7,511 nt of DNA. It comes from an uncultured Oscillospiraceae bacterium (lineage in GTDB: Bacteria; Bacillota; Clostridia; Oscillospirales; Acutalibacteraceae). The translations under genes were made by a program, and so were the position numbers. The DNA lies in NCBI GenBank assembly GCA_900550095.1, contig URRG01000101.1:1-7511 (forward strand), given 5' to 3'. The notes beneath the pieces are model-generated. The model did no database searches. It was given only the letters and a program-made list of their open reading frames with translations, and had not been told where the DNA came from. This document shows positions 1 through 4,481 of the stretch, piece by piece (position 1 is the stretch's first letter; each line of letters begins with the position of its first letter).

Positions 1-179
1 GGGATTTCAGGTTCCACCAGGACGATGTTCAGCTCAAAGGGGAGAGAACCGGCGTTTCGCCGCAAAGGGGATTCCTGCCGGAGGGCGTCCTCCGGGCCGA
101 AGGCAGGCTGTGGATCGTTTTGTTTCTTTTCTGTGGAGACGTGAACGCCGGGCCTGCCGGAGATACCGCTGAGGTTCAT
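1..179 (-). CDS. trmL: tRNA (cytidine(34)-2'-O)-methyltransferase TrmL, N-terminal part (runs off left edge)
   Basis: Reading the minus strand from ATG at 179-177 gives 59 stop-free codons that continue past base 1. Residues 50-60 read LNIVLVEPEIP, which matches the first beta strand and loop of the TrmL (YibK/CspR) branch of SPOUT methyltransferases; the E. coli protein begins with a very similar MLNIVLYEPEIP. Members methylate the ribose of the wobble base (C34 or cmnm5U34) of tRNA-Leu using S-adenosylmethionine, through a trefoil-knot fold, in the cytoplasm. The catalytic and SAM-binding parts lie outside the window. Usual TrmL proteins start directly at this strand, whereas here 49 residues precede it (polar, with Pro, Gly and Arg). 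No ATG lies nearer the domain. The only closer candidates are a TTG at residue 39 and a CTG at residue 50, neither with a clear ribosome binding site. ATG 179 has a weak GGTGA 8 nt upstream; GTG at 191 is an in-frame alternative preceded by AGGAA. The family call is firm and the exact start is uncertain. Confidence 0.82.
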   Translation of the reverse strand, partial: MNLSGISGRPGVHVSTEKKQNDPQPAFGPEDALRQESPLRRNAGSLPFELNIVLVEPEI

Positions 180-435
180 TTGATCGGTCACCGCTTTCCT
201 GAAATATAGCAATAGCAATATAGTGTATGGCCGCCCTGCGTCATAAGGAGCCGGAGCGGCGGAGCGGGCTTTCGGGCGTTCGGAGCTTCCGCTTTGCGTA
301 TTCTGAGGCGCATGCGGCCTCCAGCTTTAAAAGCCGAAAGGAGGAACGCGGTTTTCAGCCGGAAAAATGAGCTTTGTGCGGCTTCTGCGGAAGGAAAATA
401 CGACGGGAAAGCCTTTGCTTACATCTATACTTCTT

Positions 436-464
436 AGTATACCACGAATCCGCCTCTGCGCCAA
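436..464 (-). promoter_or_regulatory. Candidate sigma-A promoter reading toward trmL
   Basis: On the minus strand, TTGGCG (464-459, 4 of 6 consensus bases) is followed after exactly 17 nt by TATACT (441-436, 5 of 6). Transcription would start near 429 and give trmL a leader of about 250 nt. The near-palindromic GTATAC core can also be read on the plus strand as TTGCTT (415-420), 17 nt, TATACC (438-443), a weaker match. A closer but poorer minus-strand box, TATATT at 222-217, could be an additional promoter. Confidence 0.4.
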
Positions 465-484
465 ATCGGATGCTATCGGATGCT
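465..484. repeat. Exact 10-bp tandem direct repeat (2 copies of ATCGGATGCT)
   Basis: ATCGGATGCT occurs at 465-474 and again, unchanged and without spacer, at 475-484. On the minus strand the pair sits immediately upstream of the -35 box of the candidate trmL promoter. Two identical sites one helical turn apart beside a -35 resemble a tandem activator site, but no regulator family is recognised from the sequence. Confidence 0.6.
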
Positions 485-604
485 TTTTTGCGGGCGATGC
501 AAAAGCATATGAGGCGGGGGCCGGCGCGCTCCTACGGATTTTCCGGTTTGCGGCATATTTGCCGGGACCGTGCTGTGACCGTAAGCGCGGTTCAGTTTAT
601 TCGG

Positions 605-633
605 CGGACAGGCGGGCTGGGAATTTTTATCAT
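605..633 (+). promoter_or_regulatory. Candidate promoter of the small gene at 715
   Basis: CGGACA at 605-610 (4 of 6 of the -35 consensus) is followed after 17 nt by TATCAT at 628-633 (5 of 6 of the -10). The predicted start near 640 lies just upstream of the first of two ribosome binding sites and leaves a leader of roughly 75 nt before ATG 715. This is a consensus match only. Confidence 0.42.
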
Positions 634-644
634 TGATAACAGAG

Positions 645-660
645 AGGAGAAGCGGAAATG
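645..660 (+). promoter_or_regulatory. Ribosome binding site in front of the upstream in-frame ATG 658
   Basis: AGGAG at 645-649 lies 8 nt before ATG 658-660. This start is in the same frame as the small gene at 715 and would add 19 residues (beginning MLFRG). The spacing is close to ideal, so an 84-aa form may also be made, although the added residues do not look like the rest of the protein. Confidence 0.4.
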
Positions 661-714
661 CTATTTCGGGGGACAAATCCCATCAAACAATTCTGCACAG
701 TCTGGAGGCTTTAT

Positions 715-912
715 ATGATGTATAAGGAAACTATGGGCTTTGTGAAGGGCCTGGGAGCCGGGCTTCTCGCTGTAACAGCCGTTACGGCGGTGGGCTCTCA
801 AATGATGAAGAAAGATAAGCGCCTCCGCCGCAGCGTGAACAAAGCCGTTCATGCCGTGGGTTCCGCCGCCAATACGATGGTTGGCAGCGTAGAGCACATG
901 TTCCGCGGATAA
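715..912 (+). CDS. Small glycine/alanine-rich, probably membrane-associated protein (65 aa)
   Basis: I do not recognise a named family. The protein resembles short hypothetical proteins common in Lachnospiraceae and loosely the glycine-rich start of YtxH-like proteins. Residues about 8-28 form a hydrophobic helix with small residues, including the run GLGAGLLAVTAVTAVG. A basic patch with KKDKRLRR follows at 32-39, and then a likely amphipathic helix (about 41-62). This layout would suit insertion or peripheral binding at the membrane with the basic patch on the cytoplasmic side. ATG 715 was chosen because GGAGG at 704-708 lies 6 nt upstream; the adjacent ATG 718 has 9 nt spacing. A longer in-frame form from ATG 658 has its own ribosome binding site. 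The gene stands alone, with a promoter candidate at 605-633 and a strong terminator starting 18 nt after the stop. The gene is fairly sure; the function is unknown. Confidence 0.72.
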   Translation: MMYKETMGFVKGLGAGLLAVTAVTAVGSQMMKKDKRLRRSVNKAVHAVGSAANTMVGSVEHMFRG

Positions 913-930
913 GAGGCGCCTGGCGGGAGG

Positions 931-968
931 AGGGCCGGGAGACCTGGAAGGGTTTCCCGGCCTTTTTT
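931..968 (+). terminator. Rho-independent terminator of the small gene
   Basis: Bases 931-944 pair with 951-964, including the GC core GGCCGGGA with TCCCGGCC and two G-T wobbles, around a 6-nt loop. Six T residues follow at 963-968. The hairpin should separate the small gene from the operon downstream. Confidence 0.88.
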
Positions 969-1004
969 CTGCAGATGCCGCTCATACTGGGACGCGTAAG
1001 CGGG

Positions 1005-1044
1005 AGAAAGCAAGAGAAAGCAGCAGAAAGAAAGAGGAAGCAAG
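1005..1044 (+). repeat. Four tandem copies of a 10-bp purine repeat (AGAAAGCAAG type)
   Basis: The copies are AGAAAGCAAG (1005-1014), AGAAAGCAGC (1015-1024), AGAAAGAAAG (1025-1034) and AGGAAGCAAG (1035-1044). The period is exactly 10 bp. The block is almost all purine and ends 16 bp before the -35 box of the operon promoter. Phased A runs of this kind can bend DNA or bind RNA polymerase alpha subunits; a repeated regulator site is the other possibility. Confidence 0.65.
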
Positions 1045-1060
1045 AGTTTTCGGCTTTTTC

Positions 1061-1089
1061 TTGCAGTCAGGCGGCCTGTGTGATATGAT
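1061..1089 (+). promoter_or_regulatory. Extended -10 promoter of the MORN/MBL/MBOAT/DHHW operon
   Basis: TTGCAG at 1061-1066 (3 of 6) is followed after 17 nt by TATGAT at 1084-1089 (5 of 6). The -10 is directly preceded by TGA at 1081-1083, giving the extended -10 form TGnTATGAT that compensates for a weak -35. Transcription would begin near 1096, about 260 nt before the MORN gene. It lies just after the previous gene's terminator. An inverted repeat (GCAAGA 1040-1045, TCTTGC 1059-1064) overlaps the -35. Confidence 0.55.
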
Positions 1090-1095
1090 AAAGAC

Positions 1096-1226
1096 AATAA
1101 TAGGGTTTATATGCCCTCTGCCGATGCGGAAACGGTATTGTGACATGCAGATATGCAAATCTACAGAAGATGCCGGACCCCGGGCAATGAGACGCTCCGG
1201 TCAGGCGGTTTTTGTGCGTGTTCTGC
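1096..1226 (+). other. Operon leader region, no recognised RNA element
   Basis: The predicted transcript has a leader of about 260 nt before the MORN start. I could not match it to a riboswitch or T-box; in particular no T-box motif or c-di-GMP aptamer core was recognised. Local inverted repeats exist, such as ATGCGG at 1227-1232 with CCGCAT at 1264-1269, enclosing GCCGGC (1233-1238) and GCCGGT (1249-1254). The second half is occupied by a candidate small ORF. A frame open from 1061 to 1273 in this stretch has no ribosome binding site and is probably not coding. Confidence 0.35.
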
Positions 1227-1370
1227 ATGCGGGCCGGCAATCCGTGGAGCCGGTTCGGGGCTTCCGCATTTGAAGCGGAGCAGGAGTATCTGATAAAGCT
1301 TTTGATTGAGCGCGGTTTGTCAGAATATCAGGAAGACGAAGGAATGGGAGATTGGCCATGGAGGAAATAA
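1227..1370 (+). CDS. Candidate small protein (47 aa) overlapping the MORN gene start
   Basis: From ATG 1227 a frame runs to TAA 1368-1370 and encodes MRAGNPWSRFGASAF followed by a strongly helical acidic stretch (EAEQEYLIKLLIERGLSEYQ, residues 16-35) and a GDWPW end. The composition from residue 15 on is typical of real protein, rich in Glu, Leu, Ile and Lys. The last 13 bases overlap the start of the MORN gene, which would allow translational coupling. Against it, no good ribosome binding site precedes ATG 1227; the nearest purine run, AGGCGG at 1203-1208, better suits GTG 1218 (9 nt). I do not recognise the protein. It could be a leader peptide, a small partner protein, or a chance frame. 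Confidence 0.35.
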   Translation: MRAGNPWSRFGASAFEAEQEYLIKLLIERGLSEYQEDEGMGDWPWRK

Positions 1371-3091
1371 AGCAGGATACGCAGGGCCTTGCAGGCTCTC
1401 TCGTATATACCGTACATATGCTTCCCTGGGAAAACGCGCCGGCTGAGGAACCGCTTCTCTCCCGGCTTCTCCGGGAATTCGGCGAAACGTCCAGAAAACA
1501 GAAGGGCCGGGAAAAGGCGCTCGAAAACGGGATGCAGGTGACGACGGTCTACCGTATGCGCCGGGGCGACTTCTTCATGGAAAAGAAAAGCGGGGGCCGG
1601 GTGCTGCTGCGGTCCGAACGGGAGAGCTACGGTTGGAGTCTTACAAAATGGGATTTTTCAGGCCGTGTGACGGAGAGGATCCGCTTGTCGCCGGAATTTA
1701 TATGGATGCAGTCCGCGTATTTCAAAGATGGAAACGGCAAAGAACCCGTTGCGTTTGTGCTCCCGGCTGAAAAAGGGCTTGCGTTCCTGGAGCGTACGCA
1801 GCAGGGATGGAGGAAGAGCGCTCTGGAGCTTGTGCCCGCAGAGACCAGCGCGAAGGGAAGCATCCTGAAGGACAGGGCCGGAGAGCCGGTTTGCTCCGTA
1901 TGGAGCGGGCGGGGGCTTTTTTGGGCGTTCAGGCCCGAGGCCTTCCGAAAATGCAGAGAAGCCGGTGAAAAGCTTTTGACCGGAGAGATTAGCGAAGAAC
2001 CGCAGTGGCCTCGGGAGGTTTTGCCGGAGGAGAGGCTTCCGGAGCTGGAACAGTTTCTGGCGGAGTGCAGCGGAAGCCCCGCCGGGTCTCAGGAGCCGGT
2101 TTTCGCCGGGGCGGACGATTACGCGGCAGATCACAGCCTTCGGGATTTTGCGGAACCGGCGGGAGAGACAGACGCGGCTCCGGTTTTGCCTGCGGAACCC
2201 GCTACAAAATACGCTGTGGCGGCCAGGAGCCTTTCCGGTGTGGTGAGCGCTCCGGGACTTCCTCAGAAGAGGGAAGAGGAAGCGGCGAGACCGGAGGAGG
2301 TTTCCGCTGCGGTGGAAGAGAGAGGACCGGAAGTAACGCCTTCTTCAGAGTTGAAGGGGAGCGGGGAGGATTCCCCGGCCTCGGATGAAGCGAAGAGGGA
2401 GGAAACAGGCGTTTCCTTTGAAGGGGAAACCGGCGGGCGGGAGGATGCTCTGCCGCCTGCGGAGAAACCGGCGGACGGGGCCGAAACGCAAGAGCCGGAA
2501 GCGCCTGAGATTCCCGTTCCCGGGCGGGACTCCGGTGAACAGAAGGCTTCTCTGCGGCAAGAGGGCCGGGGAGAAAAGGAGGATTTCCTTCCCGAAGGCA
2601 TGGAGGAGTTCCGGGAGTTTTTCCGGCAGATTCCGGATAAGCTGATCGCGGGTTCCGATGGGCAGATGTACGCGTATTTTGGAGAGATGAAGGGATCCCT
2701 CCGCCACGGGGACGGCCGGACAGCTATGGCCGGAGGCCACACAGCCTATGAAGGAGGCTTCCGGGAGGATAAAAAGGACGGTTTTGGGGTTTACTATTAC
2801 AAAAGCGGACGCCTTTGCTACGCGGGAAACTGGAAAGGCAACCGCCGCCAGGGCGCGGGCGTTTCCTTCAGCCCTCAGGAGGGCACCATGTTCGCCGGAA
2901 GCTGGCGGGAAAACCGCCCGGAGGGAATGGGCGCTTTGTTTGATGAGGACGGCGAGCTCTTGTATGCGGGCCAGTGGAAAAACGGAAAACGCCACGGCAG
3001 GGGCACAGAATACCGGCGCGGAGAGATTGTTTTCAGCGGATTTTGGGAAAACGGCGAGCCGGTGGTGGACGGCATCGGCGGAGGACGGTGA
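1358..3091 (+). CDS. MORN-repeat protein with an uncharacterised N-terminal domain and a long acidic linker (577 aa)
   Basis: Three regions are visible. Residues 1-208 form a mixed, probably beta-rich globular domain with many Trp and Tyr that I cannot assign. Residues about 209-412 are a low-complexity linker rich in Glu, Pro, Ala and Gly, probably disordered. Residues 440-568 hold MORN repeats: a weak first copy at 440 (YFGEMKGSLRHGDG), clear copies at 464 (YEGGFREDKKDGFG), 488 (YAGNWKGNRRQGAG), 512 (FAGSWRENRPEGMG) and 536 (YAGQWKNGKRHGRG), and a partial sixth at 559. MORN repeats form beta-hairpin stacks known for scaffolding and, in some proteins, lipid binding. No signal peptide or membrane segment is seen, so a cytoplasmic location is inferred. 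ATG 1358 is preferred over the in-frame TTG at 1352 because GGGAG at 1346-1350 lies 7 nt before the ATG but only 1 nt before the TTG. The next gene starts at the base after the stop. The MORN part is sure; the role is unknown. Confidence 0.93.
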   Translation: MEEIKQDTQGLAGSLVYTVHMLPWENAPAEEPLLSRLLREFGETSRKQKGREKALENGMQVTTVYRMRRGDFFMEKKSGGRVLLRSERESYGWSLTKWDFSGRVTERIRLSPEFIWMQSAYFKDGNGKEPVAFVLPAEKGLAFLERTQQGWRKSALELVPAETSAKGSILKDRAGEPVCSVWSGRGLFWAFRPEAFRKCREAGEKLLTGEISEEPQWPREVLPEERLPELEQFLAECSGSPAGSQEPVFAGADDYAADHSLRDFAEPAGETDAAPVLPAEPATKYAVAARSLSGVVSAPGLPQKREEEAARPEEVSAAVEERGPEVTPSSELKGSGEDSPASDEAKREETGVSFEGETGGREDALPPAEKPADGAETQEPEAPEIPVPGRDSGEQKASLRQEGRGEKEDFLPEGMEEFREFFRQIPDKLIAGSDGQMYAYFGEMKGSLRHGDGRTAMAGGHTAYEGGFREDKKDGFGVYYYKSGRLCYAGNWKGNRRQGAGVSFSPQEGTMFAGSWRENRPEGMGALFDEDGELLYAGQWKNGKRHGRGTEYRRGEIVFSGFWENGEPVVDGIGGGR

Positions 3092-3094
3092 TTG
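3080..3094 (+). promoter_or_regulatory. Ribosome binding site fixing the TTG start of the MBL-fold gene
   Basis: GGAGGA at 3080-3085, inside the last codons of the MORN gene, lies 6 nt before TTG 3092-3094. That TTG directly follows the MORN stop TGA (3089-3091). A second TTG at 3098 would be 12 nt away and is less likely. The arrangement implies coupled translation of the two genes. Confidence 0.65.
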
Positions 3095-4399
3095 GTTTTG
3101 AAGTTTTTGGAGCTGCACCGAATGGAACAGGGGGAATGCCTTGTTTTGACGGAGGAATCCGGCAGGGAGCTTCTCATGGCCGACTGCGGCGGCCTCGCGG
3201 GCGGTCCTTTGGATGAATGGGGCCAGGGCGCTTCCCGGGTGGCGCCCTCTCTTCTGGAGAGATACCGGCGGATCGGAAGGCGCGCCTTTCTGCTCTCCCA
3301 TTACCACAGGGACCGTTTCAGCGCCATGCAGGATATCCTGCTGGAGGACAGAAACTATTTTTCAGCGGTGTTCTGCCCTGCCTCTCCCTGCGACAGGCGG
3401 GGGCAGCCTCTTCTTCTGGAATATGGGATTTTTATGGAGGTGTTCCTCAAAGGGAAGCCGGGGTATGACGGGGCTGCGGCCGCGCCCCTGTATCTTTTTT
3501 CAGAGGCTCCCGGGTATCCTTCGCTGGAAACCCTGCGGCTGCTGAAGGCGGGGGACAGCTTTTCCCTGGGCGGCGTTGTCTACGAGGCCCTTTGGCCGGA
3601 AGAGAGAAACTATCCCTTCGGCGAGATTTTCGCGGCGGCGGTGGAGGAAATGAACGTATGCGTTTCCTCGCCCTTCCTGCCTGCTGAGGCCGCCCGGTTC
3701 CGGCAGTGGAAGGAGGCCTTCTGCCGGGAGTGGCTCCGGTGCGGAGAAGCGCCCTCAAAGGAAGCGTGGGAGGCAGGGAAAGCTCTTCTGGGGCAGCTTC
3801 CCGCTCTAAGGGAGGAGCTTTCCTCCATGCCCTTTGCGCCGGATATCCGCGAGATCCTGAACCGGCCTGTCACCAGGAACGCCTACCGCTGGGAAACAGA
3901 CGGCGCTTCCCTGGTCCTGCACAACCGCCGTGTGATGGAAGCCAGTCTGGACGATATCCTCCTCACGGGGGACGCCACCCCAGAAACCATGGACAGGCTT
4001 TCGGAAAAGCTCTATGAAAGCTATTTTGCGGCAAAGATACCCGGCAGAGGTCTTCCTTCTCATTGGAGCCATGTGTTCGGCGAGATCTCCTGCCAGCACC
4101 TTTTGATCAGCGGTCCTGCCGGGAAAGCGCCCCAAGAGGCCATAGCGGGGGAATACCTGGAGCTTTCCGCCATGCGGCACTGCACCTTCCCCGAAGCCTG
4201 CCGGTGGTATCAGGCCAGCGGCCGTTCCTGCAACCGGATGAACGTGTGCTACGACCTTTTCGGGCGGCCTGCGCTTTCTGTCAAATGCCCCTTTGTAAAT
4301 GGAGAGAAGCCGGAAACCTGCGGCTGCCGGATCTTTGTCGTTTCAGAACAGGGCGCGCGGTCCTGCATCTGCGACGGCCTTCCCGCTGCGGTCCATTGA
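3092..4399 (+). CDS. ComEC-like metallo-beta-lactamase-fold protein, degenerate metal site, Cys-rich tail (435 aa)
   Basis: The fold is suggested by a first strand ending in LMADCGG (28-34), the metal motif LLSHYHRDRF (67-76) and the late strand motif DILLTGDATPE (288-298), an arrangement typical of ComEC-type and related MBL hydrolases. Ligand candidates are H70, H72, D74 and D294. The canonical HxHxDH motif ends here in R75 (codon CGT) instead of His, so one zinc-2 ligand is missing. SHWSH (323-327) may correspond to the HHGS segment of ComEC. A helical insert of about 90 residues (roughly 165-255) splits the fold. The last 72 residues carry nine Cys (364, 370, 380, 386, 399, 410, 412, 425, 427) that could bind another metal. 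No signal peptide or membrane segment is present, so unlike ComEC it is a soluble stand-alone protein. It is coupled to the MORN gene upstream and lies 82 nt before the MBOAT gene. The fold is likely; activity and substrate are unknown. Confidence 0.82.
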   Translation: MVLKFLELHRMEQGECLVLTEESGRELLMADCGGLAGGPLDEWGQGASRVAPSLLERYRRIGRRAFLLSHYHRDRFSAMQDILLEDRNYFSAVFCPASPCDRRGQPLLLEYGIFMEVFLKGKPGYDGAAAAPLYLFSEAPGYPSLETLRLLKAGDSFSLGGVVYEALWPEERNYPFGEIFAAAVEEMNVCVSSPFLPAEAARFRQWKEAFCREWLRCGEAPSKEAWEAGKALLGQLPALREELSSMPFAPDIREILNRPVTRNAYRWETDGASLVLHNRRVMEASLDDILLTGDATPETMDRLSEKLYESYFAAKIPGRGLPSHWSHVFGEISCQHLLISGPAGKAPQEAIAGEYLELSAMRHCTFPEACRWYQASGRSCNRMNVCYDLFGRPALSVKCPFVNGEKPETCGCRIFVVSEQGARSCICDGLPAAVH

Positions 4400-4481
4400 A
4401 GAAGGCCGCAGTCCCTATACCCGGGCTTTGCCCCGGCTATCCTTCCCTGCCGCAGGCGGGGAGAAAAGCGAGGAGAGACCC

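Larger units (their letters stand above)
180..604. other. Intergenic region between divergent genes, no convincing gene
   Basis: This stretch separates the minus-strand trmL from the plus-strand small gene at 715. I see no RNA gene and no reading frame with a credible start. Frames open from 367 and 374 lack properly spaced ribosome binding sites and encode no recognisable protein. The region does contain a minus-strand promoter candidate (436-464), a 10-bp tandem repeat next to it (465-484), an 8-bp inverted repeat (480-508), and a possible stem with CCTCC at about 319-323 and GGAGG at 340-344. It therefore reads as regulatory rather than coding. Confidence 0.5.

Noticed and set aside
367..718. 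Overlapping plus-strand frames from 367 (ATG) and 374 (TTG)
   Set aside because: GGAGG at 340-344 is 22 nt from ATG 367, too far for initiation. The translations resemble no protein, and the region carries promoter-like signals.
1061..1273. A 70-codon plus-strand frame in the operon leader
   Set aside because: Its TTG start coincides with the promoter -35, so it would not be transcribed from that start. The internal ATG 1145 has no ribosome binding site, and the composition is not protein-like.
1302..1331. TTGATT, 18 nt, TATCAG as a second promoter directly before the MORN gene
   Set aside because: It matches 4 of 6 bases in each box with non-ideal spacing and lies within a candidate ORF; the extended -10 promoter at 1061-1089 is clearly better.
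1096..1357. Possible riboswitch in the operon leader
   Set aside because: I looked for T-box and c-di-GMP-type signatures and found none. A covariance-model search against Rfam would settle it; a significant hit would reverse this rejection.
2345..3307. A 320-codon minus-strand open frame across the end of the MORN gene and start of the MBL gene
   Set aside because: It is antisense to clear MORN repeats, is low-complexity, has no family features and no independent ribosome binding site that I could support.
4299..4481. Upstream extension of the MBOAT frame
   Set aside because: It overlaps the end of the MBL gene, lacks a ribosome binding site, and MBOAT homology begins exactly at ATG 4482, which has AGGAG 6 nt upstream.
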